Below, piece after piece: positions 49,701-61,640 of a stretch of DNA of 64,000 bases. Location of the stretch: contig VZRZ01000389.1 of assembly GCA_013398175.1 (NCBI GenBank), positions 200,365 through 264,364 on the forward strand. Direction: 5' to 3'. A model generated the notes under the pieces. It saw only the letters and a list, made by a program, of their open reading frames with translations, did not search any database and was not told the DNA's origin. A program made the position numbers and the translations under genes. This stretch comes from Climacteris rufus. Its lineage: Eukaryota > Chordata > Aves > Passeriformes > Climacteridae. Every line of letters starts with the position of its first letter. Positions within the stretch are counted from its first letter, which is position 1.

Positions 49701-52700
49701 TTGAAAATTCAATGCAGATGCAGAAATGCCTCCCTAAGGTTGAGGAAAATCCACCTTCTTGAACACAGAGAGTGAGCAGGTTCTCATGTGCCTTCATCTA
49801 AGTGGGTCTGCAGGACACCTCAGGAGCTTCCAAGGTGCTGTGGACCAGAGACTCTGTAGTAGGAAATCAGGTTGTTACAGATTGGTTTTGTGTGAGCTAG
49901 AGTTTGTGCAAAGGGGTACAAATGCTGACTTACGTTACAGCTCTGCTGCAAAAAGCCAATCCTTTCATGAAACAGCATGTAGCTAACTCTGAACATATCT
50001 GAAAGTCTCATCCATAAAGTCTTAATCACTATGACTGCAGAGCTAAAAAAAATATAGTGAGAAAAGATGTAAAGGGAGACAGACTTTTTTGGCATTAGTC
50101 TTCACCAAAAAAATAACCTCTGTAGTGGTGTAGAAAAAAAAAGTCTTGATTTTTATATGTGTGATATGCATTTTTTGTATGATCTTATTGGTTATATGTC
50201 CTATGATGCAACACTGGTTTCCCATACAAAAATGAAATTAAGATTGCAAAGATAAAGAACATGAATGACTCAAGACAGACAATTTTCTCAATGAAGGAAA
50301 CCAGGAAAGTGGAAGCTGTTATGAAAATAGAGCTGAAACTTGGACCTAGGAATGCAGCTCTACATAATGTTTCTTCACCACGTTCTAGAAGATGGTCACA
50401 CATTTTCATTCTCAAGTTGCAGCTTTCTTCCTCTTCAGTAACTGTTGCTAAAGAAGTGTTTGTAGGGAGACACTGTAGACAGAGCTTCAGAAATGGGGAT
50501 AATAAAAAAATTGATACTTTTTAAACTGAAAACCCCAACTACTGCAAACTATTGAGCTGATTTAGAGCTCAAGGTCTTTGACTATTTTTTTTGTCAAAAT
50601 TAATGATGTAATAGGCAGTGATTTGCAGCTCCTAAGCTGTCTAAACTAAAAGAATTAAGGAATATATATCTTAGCCTTTGCATAAAACTGTATTTGCCTT
50701 CTTGCTACTTGCTGTCTTGCAGTAGAAGGAAGGTTTTGGCATCTTCCTGAATCTTCAAGTTAAAACATTTGTTTTTATAAATAGCATTTTCCTGAAAAAG
50801 TGAGAGACAAAACATTTATCTGGGACCCATGGACTACATTACACGGTAATAATAAAGCAGAAGCTGAAGGTTATCTTGAGTGATTTGTTCTCATGAGGAA
50901 TTGTTAAAACTGCTTATAAAAATAATATCATTTTCACCAAAACAAAAACTTAAGTAATACAAAAGCAGTGAGAAAACTGCAAACTCAGTGATTTCTTCTC
51001 CCTTCCTTACAGAGTTTTCTCTCAGGCTCTGGAGAATTTCTTGTTTGACTCATGAGGTTTTGAGCGTCTCTTCATCATGTCATCTAGTAAAAGCTAAGGA
51101 AAACTAGTCTTCTGCATTTTTGTGTTTAATAATATAGCATGATTTTTTTTTCTAGAAGAACACAAGAACTGAAAAAATGAAGAACTTATATATGCAGACA
51201 AACAGGAAAAAAATCCAAAACTGAACCATCTTCACCACTCAATTCATATCTCATATCTTCTTACCTTCCTGCAAGCAATGGGTCAATCAGTGGCATAGCT
51301 ATAGCAAGTCCTTAACCACTTAATAAACATAACAAGAATTGTGCCAAAATGCCAGAGAGTAAGAAACAGTCACACAGGCATAAATAGGTAGTAGAAAACT
51401 CAGCAGAAGTTATCCATTTAGTGGTTATGCATGTAAGTTATGCATTTAGTGATTTAAAACAACCCATCCTAAGATAAGGGAAACTGGCAATGAAGATCAA
51501 CTGCTTTCCCAGGAGAAAGACTATTATCATAGGCTAAACAGCTGTTTAAAAGTAAAAGTTACCTCAAACAAAGAAGAAAACAGATGCTTAACTAATTTTT
51601 AGACATTTTTTTGCAGTTAAAAAAAGCACAAACCCACCAAATGTATGAAAATAAGTTTCCTTTAAATACCCAGAGAGTTTTATAACCTAAGTTGAAAACC
51701 AAACAAAAAAAAACTTTTAATACAGCAAACTCTCTTTGAAAACTCTAAGTATCCTAACACTCTGTCCTTATGCATCTACAGCAAATCTTTCTACATCTCA
51801 AGAATCCTCATGCTGCTTCTGGGCATAGCTAACTGAGACCTGCTGTAGTAGAGAATTTCATTTATCCACAGCTTATTATGGTTTGCTAGGACATTACAGG
51901 CACTTTTCCCAGGTTCAGTCACAGAGGGCAAGTCCATGTTCCAGACAAGTGAAGAAATTGATGAAAAGAAAACACCCCACAGGTCATTTTCAATTTCTGT
52001 GATACCTTCTTTCTACATGATGAGTGCTGATTATGTTCCCAAAATTCAAGTGATCTGTGTCCGTGTTATAGCAATTGTTAGTTCCTCATACAAAGCAGAA
52101 CTCAACTTTAAGAGATGCAGGCTTTGGGGGGTTAGCCATGAGTGTAGCAATCAGAATCCTGAAGTTGAGCACACAAATTCAACCAAGTATATGATGTTCC
52201 CACACAAAAAAGATCATAGATGCACAAAGCAAAATGTATAATACTTGTTGTCCACAAATAATTTTCTAACTCTTGATTTGAAGGAAATAGTCATGATTGT
52301 AATTGTTAACTCCACTACGCATACTACTTAACTCCACTACCTCCCCGGTTTGGAATCATCACTTGACCTATAACTATGTATTGAAGGCAGATTCTGGTTT
52401 TGATTAGATTTATGGTGCTACCAGAACATAAATAAAAGATAAGGTAACTTAAAAAACCTGTAACAATACAATTCATATTGTCACAGTAATGTATTTTAAC
52501 AGCATATAAAATAGTATCTAGAAATCAGCGCAGATAAGCATTGTCATTATATGGATATCCAAGATAATTTATCCAAGACTTAAGTTTTAGTCCTAAAAAA
52601 TCCTAATGTGGTATGTTAAAAAACCTGTTGTCTGGAGATGGACAAAGCCTTCTCAAGATACTTTTTGTCTTTTTCAAGCTTATATGTGATTAAGGTTTTA

Positions 52701-52984
52701 TAATTTATTATATTTTTTAATCCTAATTACCCTTTGAAATGCACTTTTAAAAGTTACCCCTTTCTTCCAGGTGCTAAGCAAGATTCCTTTTAGGAGCTGA
52801 AAACTTTCAGAAAAAAATGTCACATTAGTAACATATTTGAAAATATCCATTCTGGATAACAGAGCTAAAAAATTTGTCAGAAGGTAAAAAGTAGCTTAGA
52901 GATTTTGATTTGTCTTAACAATCAAAAAGTGCAGTTCTGGAAGCAATAGTTTGATCACTAAATTTGGTCCAATCCTCTCTTCTT
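46755..52984. other. AT-rich unique sequence
   Basis: About 6 kb without a repeat that I can name, other than a T15 run at 49360-49374. Open frames (47431-47742, 49820-50095, 50185-50415, 51936-52241) are chance length and overlap on both strands. No RNA gene recognised. Confidence 0.45.
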
Positions 52985-53440
52985 GTTAAAAATCATATTA
53001 TAGGAATAAGGCTGGAAAGAACTTTTAGAGATTGCTCAGTCTTTCCCCATGTTGAGTGGATCGCAGTGCTCAAAATCATTTGTCTGTACTGTTCTTTAAA
53101 GCTTGCAATAAAAAGTTTCCCTAAGCACCTTATGCAATCTATTTTAGGGCTCAAAGGTTCTCACCAGCAGACAGAAAGCATTCAACAGTCAGTTTATAAC
53201 CAATTATTTTGCTAACATTGTCCCTTAGTCAATCAGGTTTTCCCTTACTTTCCTTCCAGTATAGCTATAGAAAGTAATTTTGTTTCCTTCTGGCCTTCAT
53301 TTTGCTATGATAAATAACTCAATTTACTTATTCCCAGAAAAATACCTCTTTATTCCCTAAGATTGCTATTCTCTTGTCCAGTCTAATCATCACTTCAAAT
53401 AGGAGATTCAAGCAATACTCAGTCTTCTGTCTTGGTAAGG
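52985..53440 (-). mobile_element. Old, diverged CR1 relic, minus strand (tentative)
   Basis: ATAAGGCTGGAAAGAACTTT followed by AGAGATTGCTCAGTC resembles the complement of a CR1 3' end (GGTTGGAAGGGACCTTTAAAGATCATCTAGTCC). Downstream pieces such as CCTAAGCACC...TTTTCCCTTAC and CTTGTCCAGTCTAATCATC also resemble CR1 in the same orientation and order. The similarity is weak and the extent uncertain. Confidence 0.45.
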
Positions 53441-56400
53441 TCATCCTAGAGATGATTTTCTGATTAAGTTGTAAAATAACATCTGTGAGCAGCCAAAATA
53501 CAGTTTTCAAACTACAACACCACAGAACAAATGCCTCACAAATATACCAGTAACACTTGTGACAACCTTTCTAGCTAAAACTAGGACATAAATAGTTCAC
53601 CAAAAGCAAACTATCCCAAGGATATGTGTCATTTTAAAAAAAACATTTTGAAAGAAAATGTGTAGGGAAAAGGGAGGTTGGATTCCCATTAAGTAGACAT
53701 TAAGTGTTTTGATGTTTTGATAATGGATTTTTAAATTTTCTTTCCGGTCCAAAGTTTCCCAAGGAAAGAATTCTGGTGAAAATTTAAAATTATATTCCCA
53801 CAGATCTCTATGTATTGGCCACTAAATGCAATGTATTGTTTTGGAAAGATTACTTTTATAATGCCTATTTCATTTAAGAGCATACTGTTCTTATTGTACT
53901 GAATAGAAAAGCCATGATAATCAACTAAGTTAGGCTCCCTACAAGTTTGCTCCTTTTCTCAATCCTCTACTCATTTTCTTTTCCTTCTTTCTTTTCCCTC
54001 CTACTTCTCCTCCCTTGAATAAGGTGTTAAAAGACTGTGACCAAGAGCTGTTGTTGAGCCAATCTAGTGGAACAAATCTGCCAAATATAGCTGAATATAG
54101 TATTCTGCAAATGGAATTTAATAGTGACTTACAGTAATAATAATTAGGTGGGAGAACAAGCTGGTTTTGAAGACCTGTTATCATTTATGCCGAAAGATGG
54201 GATCAATTTACTATTTCTCTGTCAAAAGCCTTTATATTTCAGTGTGACTGGCAGCAAAAAAAAAAAAAGTAAAATATTAGTATACCTTGGCCTTACTCCT
54301 GAATATTCTTCAGTAGAACCAGTTTCCTAATGAAATGTGGGTAGGGATGTGAGACCTGTTAAAGAAAAGAATGGAAGTGCATAAAAAACATTTTGCTGAG
54401 TGAAAAAAAAAACACAGCACTTTCTACATTAGTTCAACTATCTCTTTTCAAAGCTGTGGCTGAAATTTTCCCTGAAGCCTACAATATTGCAAGGAAATGA
54501 AGAGTCAAAAAAAGACCTGTACTGCAGGCTGTACAGTTCTGTGGCCACTGAAAAGCTCAAGTGACCAAACTTTGAAGTATGCAGAGACCCTCTGAAAACC
54601 TCATGGATTTCTAATGGGAACTGTCTGAAGGGTTCTCCAAAGCTTCTGTGAAGGCAACTTGTGTCAGTATAGCTTGCTCGGAGTAACAGGAATGGTGCAA
54701 AATTACTAGTTAATTTTTATGGTCAGCAATAATTTTTTTCTAAGATATTTCCACTTTCTAGTGTTTTGGGGTTTAGGTCTGTTTGCTTTGCTTTCCCCTA
54801 GCTACTCTATTTATTTCCTTATGCAAAACACCCCATCATGGCTGGCATCCCATGAGTTAATTGTGGAACCTGTTTCTGGTTATTTTTACTGCTCTGTGAT
54901 TTATGTTTCAGGTTTACAGGCAAAGATTTGAAACAAGAAAGAATCAGGTTGAGTGCTAATTTTAGTTAAAGGAATACTCTAAATGCTTTGAGTACTTCAA
55001 GAGCTGGGGAATTCAAACAGTAAAATGTAGTGCCTTAGGAGGAATAACTCCTAACTGAAATGCTGGAGGAAATATCACTGGAGAATGATGTGGACGATTT
55101 TTCATTTTGGTCTTTTTTTTTAATCTTGGATTTATTTCTTTATCTTCTAGCTGTGTCTTGTGCCCTAAAGACATGCTGATGTTGTTGAATATTAGGTACT
55201 ATTTAATGCAATGTTTTCTGAGAGTCGAGTCCTTATAAGTGAAGCTTTCTCCTGATTTGCCCAGAGTGTAATTTCTTAATAAAAATGTAAGCTTTGTTCT
55301 TTAGATTTAAGTATACAAATAATGTAATAGCTATACTCACGTACTCTTCCCTAAACTTTTTTTTGAAAGCCCTATTATTGCTATTATAATGTAAAAAGCC
55401 AAGTTACCATTCCATTAAGTGGAAATACCCTCTGTGTTATTCTCTCCCTCATTTCTGTCCCTTGTGCTATGATTTAATTTCTTTTTTTAAATAATATCAT
55501 TGAGAACTAGAACTAAGGGGATGTCCAAGCCAGTGCAAAAATCTGAATAAGTGCAACATACATGGAAATGCAGCAATACACCTATCAGCCAACAGTGTTT
55601 GAACCATCAGAAAGTCCTACTAAGTACTCACTCTAGGATGACAGCAAACCTTTGACCTTGGGTACAAGGTCATATCTGAATAAGTTGGTTATGTATTCAG
55701 CTACCCAGCTGAGCTGAGTTTTGGGATTACTGACCGTATTTTGAATGGTCTGTAGTTTTCTTCTGCTTTCCTCTGCTTTTTTAGCACTGCTAACACTGTG
55801 TTTCAGAGACAATTTCTTTATTCCATACAGAGAGATAAACTGTGAAATTAAGCCTCATCAGCAGAGCAACTTAGTTTATTTAACACAGATTTCTGAGTAA
55901 AAGGTAAGAAAAAAGGAAGAGATGAGGCAAATAATTTTTCACAGAATTGCTATCTATTTCAGAAACATATCAGTCTACAAAATTTCCCAGAAAACAGTTA
56001 GGTTTTTATATATTTACATAACACAGCTAATTGCAGTTAGTTATGTATTCTTTCCTTGCATTGCTTAAAATATTGGCACAAAAATAACACTAGATCTATC
56101 TTGTGGCAAAATGCCATAGCATTGTCCAATTTCCAAGGAGCCATATGGCAATGGTACAGCCATCTGTTTATCTTGATATTCCTTTCCTGGCAAACCTTTT
56201 ACCCATATGGGTTATTGGTGCCCTCATCTGTGTATCTCATGAAGAGGTTCAAAACCAAAATCTATGATTTTCCCTAGTATAACTTTTAACAATTACACTG
56301 AACATAAAGATCATGATATCCCCATGTTTAACCTCATCCATTTTTGTTATGTACACACCTGCTTTCTTCTGTTAGATGCAGGGACAATTTGATTTTCAGA

Positions 56401-58052
56401 ATTTGTGAAAGCTGTCATCACAAGCTGTCAGGTTCGAGGCATCATAATTGTCTCAAAGGACTGATAGCTTGTGCTTTGTTGATTTGAAACTTCATCACTA
56501 AAGAGATTAAATGATCCGTCCTTTTACATGCTGACAGGGTAGCAATTTTGTGTCAGTTGTAGAGATTCAAGCATTAAGACAGTAAAGCCATGCTGAATAT
56601 ATGTGGAGTCCTTTCACATTTTGTGTGACAGCCATTTTCAATAATGTCTAAAATATTTGACATACACTGTTTAGAATAATTTTAAATAAGGGAGGGTGTC
56701 GGCTTTCAGACTGATATATTAGCAAGCCGGAGTGAAGTCATGTTTATATTCCATTTAACAATCTGCTCTTTAATTTCCTGTTTGCATGAGAGAGTTGTTG
56801 CAAATTGGATACACCCAGAGTACAAACCAGGCATTTTAAGTGTTTATATGTTTCAAATCACATCAGACTAGATAAATATAGATTTTGTTTATTTGGGGAT
56901 TTTTCTTCCCTGTTTTTAAAATAGTAGAAACAATTCCATTCCAGATACCAACCAAATGCAAAGACACAGGAAAAAGAACATAAGCTAATACATTTATGGG
57001 GGCTATACTGAATAACATACATAATGAATTGTTTTGCAGCTCTTAGGTGTTTGTTGACTAATGCATTGACTTGTTACATTCCACAAATTTGTAATACAGT
57101 TTATTTACGAAATTATTTGGTCTATTTGGCAATTTTATTGCTTTCTTTGAAAGATCATGTTTTGTGTACCTTAGACTAGTTACAATTCATGCAACGTACT
57201 TTTATGAAAATTTAATTGTATTATATCTCTGATTTTCTGCTAGGAATGCTTAAAAATTATAAATGTATTTGTTTGCATTTTAAGATTCTGTGTCTGCTGC
57301 TGATTTCATTTTAGTGAAGTTTAAGATAAAAGTCTCTTTAATTTTCAATGTTTTCTACCATGGCCCTTTTTTTTTAAATTCTTTGCTTTAATAATAAACC
57401 ACTAGAAAACCACATATCCTGTTCCTTTCTCTTTGAGACTAATTTTGCCAGTTTTCCCACCATTATTTTAGAACCAAGATGGTTCTTCAGCCCTTCAAAA
57501 GCTCTTCCTATCCCAATCACTCACAAATCAACTATGGGCTTTAATACTAGCAGGACTTTGAGACATAATTTAACTTCTTATGTCACATGGCATGCTTGTG
57601 TGCATATATGAGCTTTCATCTCCATTGCTGCTCTGTGTAAGAGACATCTATCATCTACCGACATGCTACAATTGATTTGTCCTTTCTTTCCAATCACCTT
57701 CCAAGTTGGTTCACACACCTCTCTCTGCTACATCTCTGAGAAGATGCTTGAAACAAATTAGGCAGTAAACAAGCTCAGTTCTATTTTTGTATAAAACCAT
57801 CCCATGATGAAATGGAGTGAAAAGTATTCATAGACCAAAAAGGGGAGAGTTTTAATGATTGAAAAATTAATAAAAATTTGGTTTTTTTCAAGAAGGCCAC
57901 CTAGTTTAACCTAAAGTTTCAACTTTACTGTGGTGTTGAGTGTTCTCTAACAGGTGAAAATAAACTCAAATTTTCATTCTGAGAAAGATAATTTGTCTCA
58001 CGCTTTGCACTTGAATGGTGCTCTTTCGTTCCATGTGCAAGCATAACATCCG
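53441..58052. other. AT-rich sequence, possibly conserved non-coding DNA
   Basis: No repeat that I can name. The interval just left of the candidate stop codon at 58053 could include the 3' UTR of the candidate minus-strand gene; complements of AATAAA occur near 57097-57102 and 57136-57141. A 13-base A run is at 54256-54268. The stretch 56400-56900 has little simple sequence and reads like constrained DNA, but that is only an impression. Confidence 0.35.
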
Positions 58053-58331
58053 CTAACAATGTTCAGACATTTCTGCCTTCCTTACTTCCTTTAAACTTTC
58101 TGCTAACTGAGGATGTTTGCATTTGAAAACTTGCTTGACATTGCAAGGGGTTGAAGTTTCTATTTCAGGACACCTTGAACATATCCTCTTGGTCTCAGTA
58201 AATATATCTCTGTCCAGCAACTCAGATTGTGCCTTAAAGGTCTTGGCATAAGTAGGAGACAGCTGTGACTTTCGTCCCTCTTTTCCAACATGCCAGTGTC
58301 CTAGCAACACATGAATTGTCATGAAAAGAGC
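58053..58331 (-). CDS. Candidate terminal coding exon of an unrecognised membrane protein gene
   Basis: On the minus strand a textbook acceptor (pyrimidine-rich, ending TTCTTTTCACTCTAG, the complement of 58332 onward) opens a 92-codon frame that ends at TAG (58053-58055). The start ALFMTIHVLLGHWHVG is hydrophobic and could be the end of a membrane segment; the rest is a polar, Lys/Glu-rich tail with six Cys including a CSRC pair and CNVKQVFKCKH. It joins in phase 0 with the candidate exon at 60206-60080, whose product ends in hydrophobic sequence, so together they could form a re-entrant or two-span membrane region followed by a cytosolic tail. I do not recognise the family. The evidence is splice sites, phase and an open frame; there is no homology. 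It could still be a chance ORF. Confidence 0.42.
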   Translation of the reverse strand, partial: ALFMTIHVLLGHWHVGKEGRKSQLSPTYAKTFKAQSELLDRDIFTETKRICSRCPEIETSTPCNVKQVFKCKHPQLAESLKEVRKAEMSEHC

Positions 58332-60079
58332 CTAGAGTGAAAAGAATAAACAGATAAAGTATTGGGATGCATTGCCTATCAAAGTAAAACACTGTTAAAT
58401 ATGCTATAGTTACAGTTTCTGGGGTCTGCACTACAACTGCACCAGTCTCTGCAAAAGGGCAGAGATCAAAGGCAATACATCTGCATCGGCATGTCACTTC
58501 ACCTGAATTAATGTTGCCACTGATTGAACCTGCCAATTACTCCAAGGCAATTCAATGGTAACAGAATTATAGTTCTTTCAGAACCCAGTCCAGAACTTTT
58601 GCTTACTTCTCTACATCATGCAGCTCTACTGGTATTTAAAAGACTAATAGAAAATGTAAAACAAGTTTAGATACTTAGAGCCTGAGACTACAATTGAACT
58701 ATGTAGGGAGACGATCTTCAGTGTTTCCCAAATTCCTAATCCCTTACACTTTGGGCTGATGACTCAACCAGATCACATCACACCTCCCGTTTAGGCAAAA
58801 GTCTGCCTTACATTTTCTTGAAAGGAAGCATCAGAAAAGTGAGTGGAGAAAGGAATTATGTGTGTCTGAAGTTCTTGAGACAAAATTCTGTGACAGCTGG
58901 AACAGATAGCCAGAGTCCATCACGACTCATTTTGTTGGTCCAAAACCAACATACTTAGGATTTGAACATGGAATTTGTAAAGATATGAAGACTGTGATTT
59001 TTTACAAATTTCCTTTTATCACATTAAAGCTCCTCTGGTAGTTTGTGTATCACTTTCCCCAAACTATGTCTTGTGTTACTGTGAACACAGCATATCAAGA
59101 AATAATAAGATCTGAAAGTTCAGCCAGCTTTATAAATGAGCCTGTAAAATCTCAGTTAAGTGTCACTAAGTAACTTTGGAGCTGAACACTTACCTAGGAA
59201 TACCAACCAGTGCTTTTCAAACCATGAAGGCCCAGATAAAATGCTGAAATATGCGTAGTAGGCTGTGCTGGTTTTGGCAGGCGTAGAGTTAATTTTCTGC
59301 ATGGTAACTAGCATGTGACTATGTTTTGGATTGGTGCAGAACACAGAGTTAATAATATAGAGATGTTTCTGTTAGTACTGAGCAGGGCTTACACAGAGCT
59401 AATGCCTTTTCTGCTTTTTGTACCGCTGTGCTGGTGAAACGACTGGGGGTACGTGGGAGGTTGGGAGGAGACACAGCCAGGACTGGTGACCCAAACTGGC
59501 CAAAGGAATATTCCAGACCATATGACATCATGCTCAGTGTATGAAGTTGGGAGAAGAAAGAGGAAAAGGGGGACATTTGGAGTGATGTTGTTTGTTTTCC
59601 CAAAGTCATGATTGTGTGTGATGGGGCATTGCTCTCCTGGATGTGGCTGAACACCTTCCTGTCCATGGGATGAAGTTAATGACTTCCTTGTTTTGCTTTG
59701 CTTGTGTGTGTGGCTTTTTGTTTTCCTATTCAATTGTCTTTATCTCAGCCCATGGGTTCTCTATCTTTTACTCTTCCAATTCTCTCCCCAAACCCACAGG
59801 TGAGAGAGTGAATGAGTGGCTGTGTAGCTGCTGGCTAGGGTTAAACCATGACATAATTAAAGCAGTGTAAAGTCAGTTTATAATAGCATTAATCAGTGGC
59901 TTAGTGCAGTTAGTAATCATAAAATTAAATGGTCACAGCATAAAACTTACTGCAAATAAAGAAATAGGCTTAGTGGATGCTTCTGTGTTTTTTCCTCTCA
60001 CTGACAGTAAGCTAGGTAAATCTTCAGCTAAAGAACTCATCAAGCATACCCCTGACTGTATTAGAAAATGCAAACTTAC
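58332..60079 (-). other. Candidate intron (minus strand) carrying an ERVL-type LTR
   Basis: If the two flanking candidate exons are real, this is a 1748 bp intron with GTAAGT at its 5' end and CTCTAG at its 3' end. Outside the LTR at 59264-59853 it is AT-rich unique sequence. Confidence 0.38.
59264..59853 (+). mobile_element. ~590 bp solo ERVL-type LTR, plus strand
   Basis: It starts TGTGCTGGTTTTGGCAGG and ends GGGTTAAACCATGACA, the inverted-terminal arrangement of a common avian ERVL-type LTR that I recognise. Landmarks in order include GCTGAGCAGGGCTTACACAG, CCTTTTCTGCTTTTTG, ACCATATGACATCATGCTCA, CCTTGTTTTGCTTTGCTT and CTGTGTAGCTGCTGG. The TATA region is decayed (GTGTATGAAG) and the usual AATAAACTGTCTTTATC has become TTCAATTGTCTTTATC, so promoter and polyadenylation signals are probably dead. 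Flanks TAGGC and TAATT show no target-site duplication. Same family as 5940-6299. The ORFs at 59349-59733 (minus) and 59643-59870 (plus) are shadows in the LTR. Confidence 0.9.
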
Positions 60080-60206
60080 CTCTTGAGCTACTATATTTAA
60101 CATATGAATACCATCAATTAGCAGTGATACCAGGAATAATTCCTTTAAGCAGAAGACCAACATGCATGTCACTCTCACTTTGATCCTTGCGAAAAAGATT
60201 TTGCCC
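60080..60206 (-). CDS. Candidate internal coding exon of an unrecognised membrane protein gene
   Basis: On the minus strand, TTCTGAGACCTGTCCAG precedes and the strong donor GAG|GTAAGTTTG follows. The 127 bases carry one leading base plus 42 codons and end at a codon boundary. The product begins GKIFFARIKVRVTC and continues into a hydrophobic run (MLVFCLKELFLVSLLIDGI, then HMLNIVAQE), consistent with a membrane span preceded by basic residues. The phase-0 donor fits the phase-0 acceptor of the candidate terminal exon at 58331. The upstream neighbour must end with two bases of a codon; the segment 60992-60926 would fit but has a weak donor. Protein family not recognised. Confidence 0.42.
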
Positions 60207-61559
60207 CTGGACAGGTCTCAGAAAACACTGGTTTTTTTCCAGTGAGAAGGGCTGGCATCATGTGAAAGCATGGCTGGAAGGCTCCTGGCATATTATCCAC
60301 TGTTCTATTAATGGACAAGATGTTTGGCATCAACACTGTAAACAAAACTGTTCATTCCTTTAAACCTACTCATTCCTTAGGAACAATGTTCAGGTTAACC
60401 AGTTTCTTGGGGCAAAAGCATAAAAAGTCCTCTATGGAAACACAACAAAACTGAAGATAACTACATATTTTTCTGTAAGCACATATTTTTGAAGACTTGG
60501 ACAATAACAATATTTATACATTTTTTAAAAATTCATATCAGATTAGGTAAGAATTACAAAGTCTTATGTTTCATGAGAGGAAGGGAAAAGACAGTACCGC
60601 TCTACATAACAAGCACACCACCTTATGGCTCAAGAGATTCACTTGTCTCAAGAAAATCATGAGTCTGCTTGGGCTGGGATCTTGCTCTACAGTAAAAAAT
60701 ATTTAGGTTTTTTTTCCAGAAAAAGTTAATAAAACTCTCAGATAGTAAATGTTCTCTAACCTCTTTACACATTAAAACTTTGCCTTTTCACATGCTCTTT
60801 TACAAGATCACTTCAACAGACTGACTGTCAGAGGTGAGCAAACAAAATTATATCTTCCCATTTTGTAAAACTGGTTGTTATAGTAAAAAAGACAAAGTTT
60901 GACTGTGATTCACAACAAATAGTACACACAGTATGCTTGCAATTTTGCCAGTGTTGTTGGCAGTGGGTAAAAGGAAGCTTGACCTCCACCTCCTATTTGC
61001 AGAAAAAGAAGACATATTGATTAGGATGGTTTTCTTGACAAGATATCTAAACTTGAAATAAGGTTTTATTACAGTTTTTGGTTACTTTTATTCAGTTAAT
61101 TTAGAAATCATGTTAATGCCTGTAGCAGTGACTGAAGTTTAAAACTAGATTATATTCTAGCACTAATAAAACTTCTGTGCAGTTTCAGAGATTTTTTTTA
61201 AGTGCTAACTTCAGTTTGGCTTTCCCTCTCTTGTCCATAAGTGATCAAAGAGAAGAACTGTAGCAGAGCCTATTTGGAACATAAAAAAATAGTTTTTTCA
61301 AAGAAGAAGAAGGAATGAGAACTGATTAGATTAAAAAGATGACATATAAAATACTGATTGAACAACAAATTGAATCAATAATTCATTTATTCTGAATACA
61401 AGTTAAATTTTGAGATTTTTGTGGAAAAATAAAACCAGAACTATAGCTGAACCATTAGCTGGATGTGTTTGTTTACCCATAACAGCAAAATAAAAAAACC
61501 AAAGAGGAAAATGTATAGAGTTACAGTGCTTCCTCTTTTCTCCTCCTACCCCTGATTAC
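60207..61559. other. AT-rich sequence, possible intronic DNA
   Basis: Mostly AT-rich with no recognised repeat. The complement of 60926-60992 follows a very good acceptor (TCTTCTTTTTCTGCAAATAG) and is open for 21 codons in the frame needed to link the two neighbouring candidate exons, but its donor (GTACTA) is weak. Confidence 0.3.
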
Positions 61560-61640
61560 CTGTCTGCTGAAGAGCTTGTGCCACTAGCCTCCAGGGCAAC
61601 ATGGTGCTACGGCTTCTTAGCACATCTTCAACCCCATTTT
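61560..61640 (-). CDS. Candidate internal coding exon, unrecognised
   Basis: On the minus strand an excellent acceptor (CTTCTTTCCATCTCTCTTGATGCAG, the last part immediately before 61640) precedes 81 bases, and CAG|GTAATC follows. Only one of the three frames is open: two leading bases, 26 codons beginning NGVEDVLRSRSTMLPWRLVA, and one trailing base. The local GC content is higher than the flanks. Its trailing phase does not join directly with the exon at 60206, so an intervening exon (for example 60992-60926) would be required. No homology recognised. Confidence 0.35.

Noticed and set aside
56428..56442. GGTTCGAGGC, resembling a tRNA B box
   Set aside because: No A box at the right distance, no cloverleaf can be drawn, and no SINE-like tail follows.
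59349..59733. Minus-strand frames of 105 and 114 codons
   Set aside because: They are antisense shadows of the ERVL-type LTR at 59264-59853.
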